The notes under the pieces were generated by a model. The model had not been told where the DNA came from, did not search any database, and worked only from the letters and a program-made list of their open reading frames with translations. Made by a program: the position numbers and the translations under genes. 64,000 nt of DNA from NCBI GenBank assembly GCA_950022295.1, contig OX465598.1, positions 92,914,001 through 92,978,000 on the forward strand, given 5' to 3'. Positions 1 through 11,340 of the stretch are shown here, in pieces. Numbering within the stretch: position 1 is the first letter of the stretch; each line of letters opens with the position of its first letter. Source of the stretch: Bromus sterilis. Its lineage: Eukaryota; Streptophyta; Magnoliopsida; Poales; Poaceae.

Positions 1-800
1 GATGTTGAACTCCATGCCCAACTCCGCATAGGGCCTCCAGCTGGAGGTTGAACACACACCGGGATCCATCGCCGACGAACTGGGCCACCAGATGGCCAAC
101 AAGGTCAGACAGCTACCAAAGGCTGCCGAGAATGAACTCCAAAGAGAGGTATCGCTTCTCCTAGACAGATCAACGCCGAAATCGACACCAACAGTCCACC
201 CCCTCCTCCCAACGCCACCACTACAGGAAAAGGAGAAGAGCAGACTTGTTGCCAACACGGACATCAAACCGCTGGGAATAGTGACCTTATTGACGGAGTA
301 TCCAGCTACCTTGACACCCGCGGCCTCCGGCTTTGACCAAAGGAGCACCACCACAAGCGCCATGGAAACCAGCTCGCTCCAGTGTTCCCTACACTGATCG
401 TGTCTCGCACCAAGCACCAAGGAACGACGCATGTGCGAGACACGATCAGTGTAGGGAACACCGTCAAAAATCAGTGGGCAACGAGACATTGCGTCTGTTT
501 TTTTATCAAGTGGACCGAACAAAAACCAAACAAGCAGTGTCTCACTTCAAGCCAGAGCATCTTCACGAGACGAGGAAGGAGGCCAACACAAGGCATAGGT
601 CGGCCCAGGAGGGAGAAGGCCAATTCGAAGAGGACCGGATTGCGTTTTCATACTTTTTATTTGGGTCTTCTTTGTAAAAGTTAGGGGCCATGTTGTTATT
701 CTTGTTTTCTCAAGGGCTCCTGATGTAAGTCTGTACCCACCGCTGTGGAATTAATGGTATCCAAGCCCTTCTGGCCTCTCCTTTGTCGAAAAAGAAGAAA
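1..800. other. Unresolved repeat-derived tail, possibly the 3' end of a retroelement
   Basis: No gene is recognised. A 101-residue open frame (92-397, +) has low-complexity proline/threonine-rich content and no domain I know. From about 640 the sequence reads like a transcript tail: a T-rich stretch, a passage ending in a short A-rich segment (about 789-803), then a change of character before the MITE at 883. This resembles the 3' untranslated end of a LINE-type retroelement on the plus strand, but no reverse transcriptase is present to confirm it. The segment contains the perfect inverted repeat listed separately. The assignment to a repeat is an inference from composition and the lack of a gene. 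Confidence 0.25.
382..461. repeat. Perfect 29-bp inverted repeat with 22-bp spacer
   Basis: Positions 382-410 and 433-461 are exact reverse complements (29 of 29), separated by 22 bases. The arm starts GTGTTCCCTACACTGATCGT. Transcribed RNA would form one long perfect hairpin. No TIR-flanking duplication is visible, so it is not an obvious MITE. A perfect arm suggests a recent fold-back (template-switch) duplication or selection for a hairpin. Confidence 0.97.
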
Positions 801-882
801 GATTTGTTGAACCATTTTTGGGGCATACACATTCCAATTCTTTTTCTACCACTTGTATTATTATGTTCCAGACTGGAAAGAC

Positions 883-1244
883 TAAGGGTATCTCCAACGC
901 GGACGCCTACTCCACTCTATATGTACGGAACGGACTGCTGAACACTTTTAGGCCTCCAACGCTATCCCGATGTTTGAAATGCCTCATTCCAGCCCGGAAT
1001 CGACGGAGAAATAGGGGTGTCCGTGGACACCGCCAACTCAGCACGGGACCCTACCACAAACCCACATTTTCCTCTCTTTCCCGTCTCTCTCCTCTCCATT
1101 AGACACGGGGCGGACAAGACAAGCAGAGATTTTTGAGGGATAGCCTTGGATGGTCGGTGCTTGCCTGGCTGTCCGTGGACACGTCCGGATGTGTCTGCGG
1201 ACATTTGAGGACGTCTGTTTGATGAATGTTGTTGGAGATGCCTT
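883..1244. mobile_element. MITE-like element with imperfect terminal inverted repeats
   Basis: The left end reads TAAGGGTATCTCCAACGC and the right end, reverse-complemented, TAAGGCATCTCCAACAAC, giving short imperfect terminal inverted repeats about 360 bp apart with no coding capacity. The interior has the GGACAC/GTCCGC-type subterminal motifs common in grass elements with a GCATCTCCAAC end. Both flanks carry TA, which fits a 2-bp TA duplication, but a 3-bp TAA/TTA duplication cannot be excluded, so the superfamily is left open. A related single end occurs at 29398. It lies just upstream of the first visible ERI1-like exon, probably in an intron or at a gene break. Confidence 0.55.
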
Positions 1245-1357
1245 ATATGCATATTAAGCTGTGAAATATCCTAATTATTTAGTATTAAATGCAAATTACA
1301 TGATTAGTGGGAAAGGTATATTCTTAGAATTAGATGGATACATATAAACTGCCAAGG

Positions 1358-1386
<29 letters not shown>
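1358..1386. repeat. (CA)n-(TA)n microsatellite
   Basis: A short alternating run of CA repeats passes directly into TA repeats between the MITE and the first ERI1-like exon. The rest of 1245-1846 shows no exon and no DFEAT-like coding motif in any frame. Confidence 0.9.
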
Positions 1387-1388
<2 letters not shown>

Positions 1389-1846
1389 ACCGGCACAAAA
1401 TGTCGAACTAAATGAGCAGCACACAGTTTTCCTGCTTATCAATACTTATGAACCATAAGCTTGAATTTGACATTTTGCAGCACTGCAGTTTTCCTGGTCA
1501 TATGTTTTGTAAGCAAATTCTTTTTGAGTTGGTATTTATTCAAAATGAAAACCAGTTCTTGAATTCATCATTTTCTTGTTCTGTATGATCTGATAAAACC
1601 ACACGATACCAATACTTATGAACTTCAAGCTTAATTTGACATTTAAATGAATACATGAATATGTAAATAAAGTGCTGACACCATAACATATGCGTCTTGT
1701 ACAAGTTATCTTCTGTGCTCTGTTTGTCCTGTCTTATGCACAACTGTAGATTGTATAATAGTTAATATATTTCTTGTATTTCTATTTCTTGTGACAGTAT
1801 CAATAGACACCAGCTAACGCCCTGTGCTCCTGTATGTTGATTGTAG

Positions 1847-3433
1847 ATTTGTACGCCCAACTGCAATGAGTGAGCAACGAATAAAAGAATATATAGAAGG
1901 AAAATATGGAAAGATTGGAGTTGACCGGTATGTGCAGCACTATTTTTGCTCTCTTCAGAACTATCTATTTTATGATTTGATTTTATGAATTTACAGAAGT
2001 AGTACAACATTGACTTTGTTCTGTTAACATGCGAGTTCAAGATTTTTGTGTGTGTGCAAACTTGGTTTGCTCTCTGTCTTATGGTGGATGTAACGTGTCA
2101 CTTGGCTGGTCACAGAGTTGCAGCATATGATATGCAAATTTGCAATCACCTAGTGGCAGAGCTTGAACACAAATTAAGACATCATTCACGTGTGGATACA
2201 TTACATAGCAACAAGGATGCATTAGTTACTCTTTGGAGGATATAGATGCAACAACTTTTGCAGCATGTCATTAGATTATCACACCAAAATAGTTAGAAGC
2301 CTGATGTGTATTTATTTGCTCTCAGTAATCTGAGTTACACATGCTAACAACTTTATCTTTTGTTCAATGTTTAAGTGTATGGCATGACACTGCTATCCCT
2401 TTCGGTGAAGTTCTTCGAGAGTTTGAAGACTGGATTGGAAGTCACAAATTGTGGAAACAGAAACAAGGAGAATCCCTCAACAGTGTTGCATTCGTTACTT
2501 GGTAAGTTACGCTTCTAATACTCTACACTTTCTTAAAGAAAAATACTGTCATTCATAAATGTTCTATATTCTCTTTCAAATTCTGATCATTTGAGTCATG
2601 CAACATAAAACTTCAGTGCGTAGTATTTATCTACATGCCTTTGATCTGAGCTAATCTAGCAGAATTAACATCCCCAGACCAGATCTTTAGGCAAGGGTTG
2701 GGACCATGAATATTAAGAACTGATTAGAAATGTTAAATGAAAATCGCAAAACTTGGGATTCCTGGCCGGAATTTCAAGCTATCCACAAGTTTGTAACACA
2801 AAAGTGCCTACTGGATTTGGAGACCAAACCACACGTTAACAAATTGGTTTAGCCAGGAACCAGTGGTTTCTGCTTCTGGCTTAATGTGGTTTTGCCTAAT
2901 GCAAAATGTGCACTCTGTATCATTAACCCAAATTAGGTTTCAAGGTGAAATTTGTTTTCAGTGCTCCAGATTCGATAATGTGTCTGTTATGTTTCTGTCA
3001 ATATACCAGTGGCAATTGGGATTTGAAGACGAAGATCCCTGAGCAGTGCAAGGTTTCAAAAATAAAATTACCATCTTACTTTATGGAGTGGATTAATTTG
3101 AAGGATATCTACCTCAACTTCTATGACAGAAGAGTAAGCAAATTAAAACCATGCATTTTAGTTTAGAGTTCCAATTGTTCATGAGGTTTTTTTATCTTTG
3201 AATTAAGTGTGCACTCGTGGCTTGTGTTTTGCTAGGCAAGTGGAATGATGCAGATGTTGAGGGGGCTTCAAATCCCAATTGCCGGAACCCACCATCTCGG
3301 CATTGATGATACAAAAAACATTACAAGAGTTGTTCAGCGCTTGCTTGCTGATGGTGCTGTAATGCAAATCACTGCAAGGAGGCACTCGGATACAAGTGAT
3401 GTGATATTTCTTTTCAAGAACAGAATCAGGTGA
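1847..3433 (+). CDS. ERI1-type 3'-5' exoribonuclease (DEDDh family), four 3' exons, 5' part missing
   Basis: Four exons join with matching phases: 1847-1927, 2376-2501, 3010-3133 and 3236-3433 (TGA 3431-3433). Donors GTATGT, GTAAGT and GTAAGC and acceptors TGTAG, TTAAG, ACCAG and GCTAG fit plant splice sites. They encode about 175 residues. FVRPTAMSEQR starts the piece. VTCGNWDLKT carries the second catalytic Asp of the exonuclease domain, WINLKDIYLNFY follows, and THHLGIDDTKNITR supplies the His and last Asp of motif III. ERI1/3'hExo enzymes trim structured 3' ends of small RNAs, histone mRNA and 5.8S rRNA. The first motif (DFEATC, with the first Asp and Glu) is not found upstream as far as base 1. 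Either 5' exons lie beyond the window across a TE-filled intron, or this is a truncated gene copy. The start is therefore not defined. The remaining exons have no stops or frameshifts. Confidence 0.8.
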
Positions 3434-4155
3434 TGGAATATTTACAAGCTGACATTTCTGCAATTGCAATCCCACTTACCCCTTTACTTTGATACGTGAG
3501 CATGAGTAGTATAGTTCTAATGTAAGTTTTGATGTAAGTTTTGCTGAGTACGCCTTTGTACTCACGTTGCATTAATCTATGTTTTATAGATGAGACCAAT
3601 GACCCCCGATGGTGTTTTTTTACATCGAGCTCGATGTTGTCTATAGCTTGAAGTCCCAAATAGCAGCAGCCTGGTTCCTTTGGAGGGTCGTTGTATTTTC
3701 TTTCAGGCTTCTTAAGTCATTTGTTAAACTTGTTTTTACTAAAACATAAATGTTTGGTCATATGACCTTTGTGTGTTATATACTTATATCTGCTATGTTT
3801 ACTCAGTAGAGCTATTCGAGTATATGCTTTTGAGTCGTAGAGTTCATGCTGTGTTACTTGCTGTTTCCAGCACTCGCATGCATGATGCATGTATGTTTAT
3901 ATCATTTATGTTATGTGTCGGGTTTGAGATCTTAGTTGTGTATTTTTTCGTGGACTTTCTTATAGAGGAGTGTCTCTTTTTGTTCTTGGAGATGTGTTAG
4001 AACCCCATGTTAGGTATGTGCTAGGTTTAGCAAGTATGTTGGGTATGTGCTAGGTTTAGCAAGTAACTTTGCATCATGTCTAATTCACTGAACAGTGTCC
4101 CTTGAGGCTAATTATTTGATTTCAAGTTCTGGTAACATCGTGGAACTCAATTTGA
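3434..4155 (+). other. 3' flank of the ERI1-like gene; no other gene seen
   Basis: T-rich sequence follows the stop codon and probably includes the 3' untranslated region and poly(A) area. No conserved reading frame is recognised. A small tandem repeat near 4013-4067 is listed separately. Confidence 0.5.
4013..4067. repeat. Two-copy tandem repeat, 28-bp unit
   Basis: GGTATGTGCTAGGTTTAGCA followed by AGTATGTT is repeated once immediately downstream (about 4013-4040 and 4041-4067), nearly identical. This looks like a simple local duplication in the ERI1-like 3' flank. Confidence 0.85.
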
Positions 4156-4545
4156 GTGCTGTTCTGGGGGGAGTCACATGATCGTAATCCTCGCCTGTTT
4201 TTTGGGACGTTCGCTCCAGTCAGTTTGGCGGACACATCTCCAATCCCAGAAAATTTTGTGAAGTTTGGTTCTTTGGATAATTCCAATTTTCAAGCAATTC
4301 TGCGATCTGATTGTGGTGCTTTTGTGTGGAAAGATCATAAGCGGTCACTATGGAATGAAATCCCTAAACAAACAAACTCAGTCAAAAAAAAAATCCCTAA
4401 ACAAACGCTTGAGTATATCCTGGATTGGAGGCAAGGCAATTATTTGGAACAGGATATATGTCACGCTTGCAAACTTTTGGATCTGCCACTTTCTGAGGTC
4501 ATTTTTGATATTCTTAATACTAGCAAAAGGGCCCGTGCGTCGTAA
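4156..4545 (+). CDS. Unrecognised 129-residue open frame
   Basis: An uninterrupted frame of 129 residues, with segments such as FFGTFAPVSLADTSPIPENF, FVWKDHKRSLWNEIPKQT and CHACKLLDLPLSEVIFDI, has ordinary protein-like composition but matches no family I know. Its middle contains a 16-base direct duplication (AAATCCCTAAACAAAC, about 4358-4373 and 4391-4406) separated by an A-rich run, so part of it may be recent slippage. The last codons run into TACTAGCAAAAGGGCCCGTG, which resembles the terminal motif of an abundant grass repeat, so the frame may be a gene fragment ended by a TE. Function is unknown. Confidence 0.25.
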   Translation: MLFWGESHDRNPRLFFGTFAPVSLADTSPIPENFVKFGSLDNSNFQAILRSDCGAFVWKDHKRSLWNEIPKQTNSVKKKIPKQTLEYILDWRQGNYLEQDICHACKLLDLPLSEVIFDILNTSKRARAS

Positions 4546-4639
4546 TAGGATCATAGAACATTTTAATGACTCAAGATCGATTGTATCAAATACAATGTAT
4601 GTATTTCACTATGGGGCAGATGACGATTAACAATAATAA

Positions 4640-5110
4640 GGATGTTGTGGTGCCACTCCGTCAAGGCCGTGGTCACCCTTCCTAAACAGCCGGTGCCGCC
4701 CAACGTAATGGACTCTCGTCAGAGAAGCTTGGTCCACGGACGGGCATTCTCTTTCCAGGCAAGGGAAGATCAAGGCATACAGTCATATCCTCGTCTTAGC
4801 ATGGGACGAGGTCCCAATCGATAGATCGAGAAAAATCAAGAGTCAGATCCGTTGCCCGCCATATCAAAGAAGGTTGCAAATCACCGGAGTGGAGCGAAGA
4901 GGACTGGAATGAAATGGCTAGTGTTTCGTTTGAAAGATGAATGAGGTCAAATTTATATAGGGGTAAGGTATTGTGGGCTAGAGCGTGCGGAGCCGGGCGT
5001 CCTCATATCCTTCCCACATATGGCCTAGGGAGTGTTAGTTAGCTCGGATGTTTGGACCTGATTTGACCCCTTTGTTTGGGAGGCAAAAATCCTATTCGGG
5101 CAAGGCACCC
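4640..5110 (-). pseudogene. Transposon-like 5' end fragment (TATA, leader, decayed start), minus strand
   Basis: On the minus strand a TATA-like box (CTATATAAAT, about 4960-4951) precedes a candidate ATG at 4862 whose first residues read MAGNGSDS before an in-frame stop. Several further stops follow. The layout of TATA, about 90-base leader, then a Gly/Ser-rich start resembles ORF starts in grass DNA transposons, but no transposase domain is present. Treat as a decayed fragment of uncertain family. From 4546 to 4640 nothing else is seen. Confidence 0.3.
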
Positions 5111-5275
5111 GAGCATTTGGAATAAATTTAAAGGGCTCGGTATACTACTGTGAAGCATAGATTGTTCTCAACAAATAGTTTTCTTAGTATTTAGTTAGAT
5201 ATTTTCATTCAAAATAATAAAGAGATCTATTAAGAACTTGCAAATAAGGATTAGGGATTAATTTGGGTTGCATTG

Positions 5276-5400
5276 TACTTCCTCCGTCCCATAATATAGT
5301 AACGTTTTTTGAGCTAAACTAGCTAAGAGTATACAATAGTGATACTCTTAGAGAATAAAATGAACTTAAAGTTACGTAGAAAATTAATTGAAATAGCAGC
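5276..5400. mobile_element. Stowaway (Tc1/mariner) MITE, one end only
   Basis: TACTTCCTCCGTCCCATAAT followed by ATAGTAACGTTTTT is a diverged Stowaway terminal inverted repeat (consensus CTCCCTCCGT, TA target). The expected mirror-image end ACGGAGGGAG is not found downstream, so this is a truncated or rearranged copy. The interior boundary is an estimate. Confidence 0.6.
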
Positions 5401-6119
5401 CATTTAGAAAATATTAACAAACAGAGTGTGGCTCGCTGCGTAAGCAACTGAGCATGTACGAGCCGGCGATGATTCTCACATTTCTTTAACCCAAGTGCCC
5501 CCTCTTTACCAAGTGGTAACTCTTATCAACAAAAAGTTGCGAACAAGTGCCCCCTCTTTGTCCCCCATTGAGACATGAGGCAGCTCTATTTTAAATCCTT
5601 CCCTTCTCGAGGCGCTGCGAAGTTTGTTCGCTCTATTTTTGGATTCCCGATTCAGCTTATTGAGTTGATTGATTCTCACATAACTTGAAGACTAATTTAA
5701 ATTGACGAAGTTGGATGTAAAGAACCAAGGTGATGCTATTTAATATAGAAAAATACATGCCGATCATAATAATATATATATAAAGAAGTCTAAGCGTTGC
5801 TTGTTTTATAGATGTAATGAACTGTTGACCTGTTAGTTTGCTCGTCAGACAAACTCAGATTTGTGCGATCCTAGTTCGGGACTGAAAAACGAATTGTTTT
5901 TTCTTCTATGGATTGCGGGTTGATTCATCAAAATGTGATGGGTGTTTTTTCAAAATGCGCGTAACGGACTAAGAAAATTACCCCCCTTTATTATTAGATA
6001 AAGACTTGTGTTTGGGTTGTCGCAACTTTGTACACTCATGTTTGTGCCGTGTGTTCGATTTGCATGGATGATCATCATTCATAGCATATTGCCCTCCTCA
6101 ACTATACTCCAACCACTGT
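5401..6119. other. Gene-less stretch
   Basis: No coding frame, TE terminus or RNA gene is recognised. A phrase AAGTGCCCCCTCTTT occurs twice about 55 bases apart (near 5491 and 5546), a minor local duplication. The remainder is AT-rich without structure that I can name. Confidence 0.4.
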
Positions 6120-7330
6120 CATTTTTTGGGCCACGATTATTGGGATTGTGATTTAATTTTGGTTCTGCGGTTGATTTGGAAAAGGAAGGAGGTGAATCAT
6201 CAGGATCTATGTTTCTTGGGGCATACTAGTACGGAACATATACCTGCTCGCCACCTAGACACAATAAAACCTAGTAGCAAGAAAATATGGCACCCCAAGA
6301 AGGATTTTTTGGTGACGATAGTTCATAAGAAGCATATTTCTATTTTTCTCCTTCCCTTCCCAATACCACCTCCGCACCGCAGCTCCCCTCTCACATCATC
6401 CGATTTGAGTGCTCCTTCTTTAGACGACCCCGTTACCTCTTGCCAAGTTTTGGCCAAGATCTCTTTGGTACCATCATCGACAATGGCAAACTTCCTGTCA
6501 GGCCATTCCAGTTTTCTCTTGACGGTGTTGCGTTTGAGATGCGCCCAGAGAACATATAGGCTCGCAATACGATGGTGGTCGACGATCCTCTACTTAGCCA
6601 TGAGAGGTACACTATTGTCTATGTGCATCCTAACCTCCTTCTTGAAGACTAACAATAACCCCCTTGCTTCCATCCACACTCGTGGAAACAATCATGTGAT
6701 TCATCCTTAATTTTTTTCATCAATATTCTTGCCTTCTCCTCGTCTAAATGTATCTCCGATAGAATGAAAGCATCTGGCTCATGGCGCCTCTAGATGTCTC
6801 GAAGCGATTGAACTGTTGGGGCACCAAGGAGGTCCCAACAGTTATAAATTATGGTTTTCATTGACGGCGGCGATCCTCTGAGGTGGAGGTTGATGATATC
6901 ATTTTTGTGACAATGTTACAACCGCCGTTAGTTGGGTTACCTTCCACTGTTCGTTGCCTCTTTCGATGTTGTATTTTTTGAGGGGCACTAACAATACTCT
7001 TATCTACCTACACTATTGGCCCATCCTCTATCTGCTGGACTACTGCCACCACTCTTGATTAATGTTCCTAGGGCACCGAATCCTTCAAGCAGGTACCATT
7101 CAGGCTAACAAGCCTTTTCCTTGCTACTTGAACCAATGACTAAGAGCTTGCGCCCACCTTATCACTAAGATCCATGACCTACCTTTCTTCCTTGTTTGGA
7201 TGTCCTAGGTTACCTCTTTCCCTACCAAACCCACCATCGTGATTAAGCAAACATCATCCTCCGCCACTCTCACAACCAGCTTGGGATTCAAAATCTTGGA
7301 TATTATATCAGACAAGGAGCCACTTGCACC
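6120..7330 (-). pseudogene. Dead LINE (L1-type) remnant: start of ORF2 endonuclease and possible ORF1 tail
   Basis: Reading the minus strand from ATG at 6861, the frame begins MKTIIYNCWDLLGAPTVQSL. After a TAG (6792-6790) it continues RRHEPDAFILSEIHLDEEKA. This is the start of a plant LINE ORF2, the AP-endonuclease domain, with the conserved Asn of motif I and the Glu of the SET-like motif (here SEIH). Stops and frameshifts follow within about 150 bases and the reverse transcriptase is not present here. Sequence on the 5' side (about 6900-7330) may be decayed ORF1 but has no clear zinc knuckle. The 194-residue plus-strand frame over 6126-6710 is antisense to this remnant. Confidence 0.65.
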
Positions 7331-8700
7331 CTTGATACTCATCATAGTTATGCAGTACATTCCCACATACTGATATTAAATGGCCAATAAGATCACATTT
7401 ATTAAAAAAAACAGATTCATATTGAATAGGGTAGATCTTAAGCTCTTTTGGAGTGATCAGAACAAACTTGACCAGGGGGTGTTCAGATCAACAAAGACAC
7501 TAGATCATCGATGGCGCGCGTTGCTGCGCTGGTTTATTTGTAAATTGAATGTTAGTGCTTGAAGCAAATATTGGATGATTGTTGCAAGACAAACATAACC
7601 TACCACAAGCTAGCCCCACACCATGCTATGATATTGGTTTCATTGTTTCGTTAAATGAAGTACACATATTGCATCTATTTTTTTCCCACATGTTTAACAA
7701 TACTAAACAATTGTATTGGTTAATATTCTTGAAAGAAACACACCATTTCTTCCATGATTATACATTAGAAGCATAAAGCTCATACATCTTAAAACACATG
7801 CACAATGTAGACAACTAAGATAAACCACATTCTAGTTAAGAAGCCCATTTTTTTTAAATGGAAAAAGATGTTAGTAACCTTTATTGAAAACAGTTGGCAT
7901 ATATCGTAACTTTTCCTTCCTCGCACTTTTTACACATTTCCATATTCCGATAGATTACATTGATTCCATAAAAAACACAAACCTAAGCAAGAAATGTAGT
8001 ATTATCGTATACAAAACCTATGCAAAAAGTGTAGTATTATCGACAAACCATATCGATTAACTCGCTCCTAGGTGAGTATTCAATTTTGTCTCTACTCCCT
8101 TCACCAAGTGTTGCTCGTCATGGGTCTTCAAGTGGAGATCTCCACTACACACCTAACCATAAAAATATGAGATTATATTTATAGAGAAATAACAAAGACA
8201 CACCTAATGCAGGAATAGAAGCGTTGTTAATCAAGTATGCAAGAATATATTGATTATCTTTTTACCCACACAGAGTACTTTAATTCTAAGCACGTGGATG
8301 TCTTTATCCAATGGATCTCTCCATTCCTCCTCTTATATTATAATAAAAAATTATATGTATGCACAATTGAGTACCCTAAACTAAAGGTGAAAAATGTTCA
8401 AGTACTTGTTAGCAATTCTCATGAGATTTGATGTGACAATCACCACATCCGTTAGCAATCTCCCTAGTTGTGGGCACTGCAACAAAAAGACCAAAGACTA
8501 AAAATTCCACATGATACAAGGCTTCACATCTTTAAGGAAAGTGATTCTACCGGGTTGTGTACCTAGGAACTGGAGGGCTTATAGTGGTAAGTTGCCCATC
8601 TCTTTCAGTCATGTGATGGTCGATTCATATTTTTCATAATCTTTGTAAGAACGAGAGATCTTTCGGCCATGTAATGGTGCAGTTTTTCAAAATCCTTGAA
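7331..8700. other. Gene-less AT-rich stretch
   Basis: Only short open frames (60-65 codons) without recognisable domains occur. There is a near-duplicate phrase around 8000-8045 (CAAAAAGTGTAGTATTATCG and a variant about 35 bases before). I see no TE ends, RNA genes or promoters. Confidence 0.4.
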
Positions 8701-11340
8701 GAATAAGAAACCTTGGAATCAGGATAAAACAACGCAAGAAAAGGTATGGAGATAAAATTAACAATGACTCAGAAAACCCCCAAAAATACCTACATCAAAT
8801 CAGCTGCTAAGATCCTCTCATTCTCCTGCAAAACCAAGTGACTATGTCATTCTTCACCACCACATCCTGTCTGATCAGCAGTCAGCAGTGCAACCTGAAT
8901 AACCCAAATCTAAAAATTTAGTGATATGAAAGGATGAACACTAAGTTCATTGAGGCATTAGCACAAACAAATCGTATGCTTGCAGTAAAATAGTGGGAGA
9001 TCATCCCTTATTATGAGGCATAATTAACACAAACAAATGCTTGCAAGAATTCATATGTACCAAATGGGGGAGCGAAATTACAGAAGTCCAAATCTGAAAT
9101 AGAATATAAGATAGGAGGGAACAAAGACCTAACAAAGAATGGTACCAGATGGATTTTAGACTATCATATTGTAAAAAAGTTATAAATATTTTTCCATGTA
9201 GTATAAGAAAGTCACAGGTTGAAAATTTACGATTTGCTACACTTCTCCACGCATAACTGAAATTTAGAAATACTTACAACTAATTATTAAATGAAAGTAC
9301 CTAGCAGAAGCAAAGGTTGTCGTTCCCATTCGGAATCAAGTATAGTTTGTGTATCTTGAGAAACAGTCATTTTATCTGATAAAAGAACAAATTAACAAGA
9401 CGTGTGTTAGACTATTAGCATAACAATATTCAGTTCTTGTTCCTTCTCTCCACTTCATCGTTTGTAAATGGAATCAAAAAAATGTATCACTATAGTGGCA
9501 AGAAATACTATGCAGTCCCGCATCTCAAGGAAAAAATCACCGTTAAGGATGCATGTAAATATGAAGGACCAGAAGATAGAGAACCAGTTATAAAAGGAAC
9601 AAATTATTGGAACAAAAAAAGGAACACCATGTCGTCTAGCTTCTAGAATGTAAATAATTATGATAATGTTTTTTACACACTATTTAGTATTTACAACTAT
9701 CATCTTGCATCAATGTGATCTCGTCTGATATAAAGGATCCTTGATTGAACAATATTGTACTTGCCAAATTTAACTGTCTCATCAAATATATAGTTTCAGG
9801 ATGAACTATTCTGTTTTGAGACAATTCCTAATATTACTTGTATATTACATCATGTAAATTCAATTTTTTTATAGAAATTTGGGGTTGCCATTCCACTGAA
9901 AGTGCATCGATTCTTTTCAATCCATTCTTCCTAGATGCCCACTCACTGCCTATTGTCATGTCCATCAGTACAAAGAAATTAATGGTACCCAAAAAATCAA
10001 CAGTAAGATCAGAGATTGCACCCAACAAGTGAGAGAAGACAACATGTGAGAGGGATGAAAAGACCGTCGACCAAAGAGAAAATTACCTGAACTTGCAAGG
10101 TTTTTGGGCAGGCAGGATATGGTGGCGAATCAGACAACGAGGGAGGGCAGGTTTCAGGTAGCGAAGGTGTCGCCTCATATCCGATGCACCATACCGCTGC
10201 TTGTTTCCTAATAATATGCGCTGACTCCTAGGATGCGGACCTCCACTCTATGGTCACACCATCAGTTTCACGCACAACACAAAATGTGAATGTGGGAGTG
10301 ACGCCCGCAATAGGGAAGTGGGACGCCTCCACAACGCTCACCATTGTTACTATGAAATAGGAAAGCCGGTCCAATAGGTGAGTAGGGGCGTGTTTGCAGC
10401 TGTTGTCGTAGTTGTCGACGTCGCCATCGCGTGGAACCCCGTGGCAGAGCACGGAGCAGCGGGCAAGGCGCCCCCAGCGCCGCTAGGTTAAAATGATCAA
10501 ATGGCAATTCTAGGCTTCTAGCAAAGGGACAAACCCACCTTCTTTGAGAATACCAATTTGACTATATATAACACGGATAAAAAAAATCAAGAAATACTCT
10601 TTGAGCCAGGAAAGCTATAGATTAAAATGTGAATATGCCCCAGAATTAGTTTCACTGGTAATTGGCTAATTGTGGCACATAACAATATATCAGCATAACA
10701 ATTCTGCATCCAAAATCAGTAAATTAAAATACCAATTGCATAACCAAAATTGCAACCATGGGCGGAGCCAGCTAGATACATGGGTTTACATCTGTAGTGT
10801 ACAACGGTTATTTTTTCCAAACAAACATCTACGGATATATACGTTTGTGCATTATACTGACTGTAATCATTTAAAAATGCAGCTCATTTTTAGCCATGTA
10901 GTTCAGTCCACCTCCTATCATCTACTTCCCCATTATTTCCCCCTCAAAACCCCACGATCTAAGCAGTTGTCCCAGAATTGAAAAGCCCATCTGGCTGCAA
11001 TTGCAATTCTCTAATCAACAGGGTTCCAGGGTCAGCTAGGTTGCGCACCTTACATGGCTTCTGGCTAGCGGATTGTTTTTCCCACTCTGTACACCCAAAT
11101 TCTCCACCATGAACCACACAATCTAGAGGTTGATGGATCTGAAATTAGGAACAGATTCTATGTATTCACCTAAATAGAACACCCCCAAACCTAGAAGGGC
11201 ACACCACAACTGATTTTACACAGCTGAAAGATTTGATTCAGACTTGGTAGTCAGTGCTGCTGCTCGATTCCTACTTTGAGAACTTACATACTGGAGCATA
11301 CTCAGTAGAAAGGATGTGGCGGAGCTGGTAAGAGATGAAT
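8701..11340 (-). other. Possible transcribed region of an unidentified minus-strand gene
   Basis: Several minus-strand segments look exon-like. One lies around 8890-8820, where TTATTCAG and TTTTGCAG acceptor-like sites precede short coding-like blocks. A 64-codon frame lies at 10028-9834 (reading ..IGSEWASRKNGLKRIDALSVEWQPQ..). A GC-rich block lies at 10507-10228 (..VSVVEASHFPIAGVTPTF..). They lie downstream of the promoter-like block at 11340-11770. I could not assemble one continuous reading frame or recognise a family, so this may be a non-coding RNA gene, a decayed gene or chance. A plus-strand frame at 9437-9646 (..MYHYSGKKYYAVPHLKEK..) is also unassigned. Confidence 0.25.

Noticed and set aside
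818..1252. Open frames across the MITE on both strands
   Set aside because: They run through the terminal inverted repeats and have no protein features.
4009..4070. Possible CRISPR-like or array repeat
   Set aside because: Only two adjacent copies without spacers; a plain tandem duplication in plant DNA.
6126..6710. 194-residue open frame on the plus strand
   Set aside because: It is antisense to the decayed LINE endonuclease, with no domain and biased composition.
9834..10032. Two 64-codon frames on opposite strands over the same bases
   Set aside because: Neither shows a domain; at this length both can be chance, although one may be part of the uncertain minus-strand gene.
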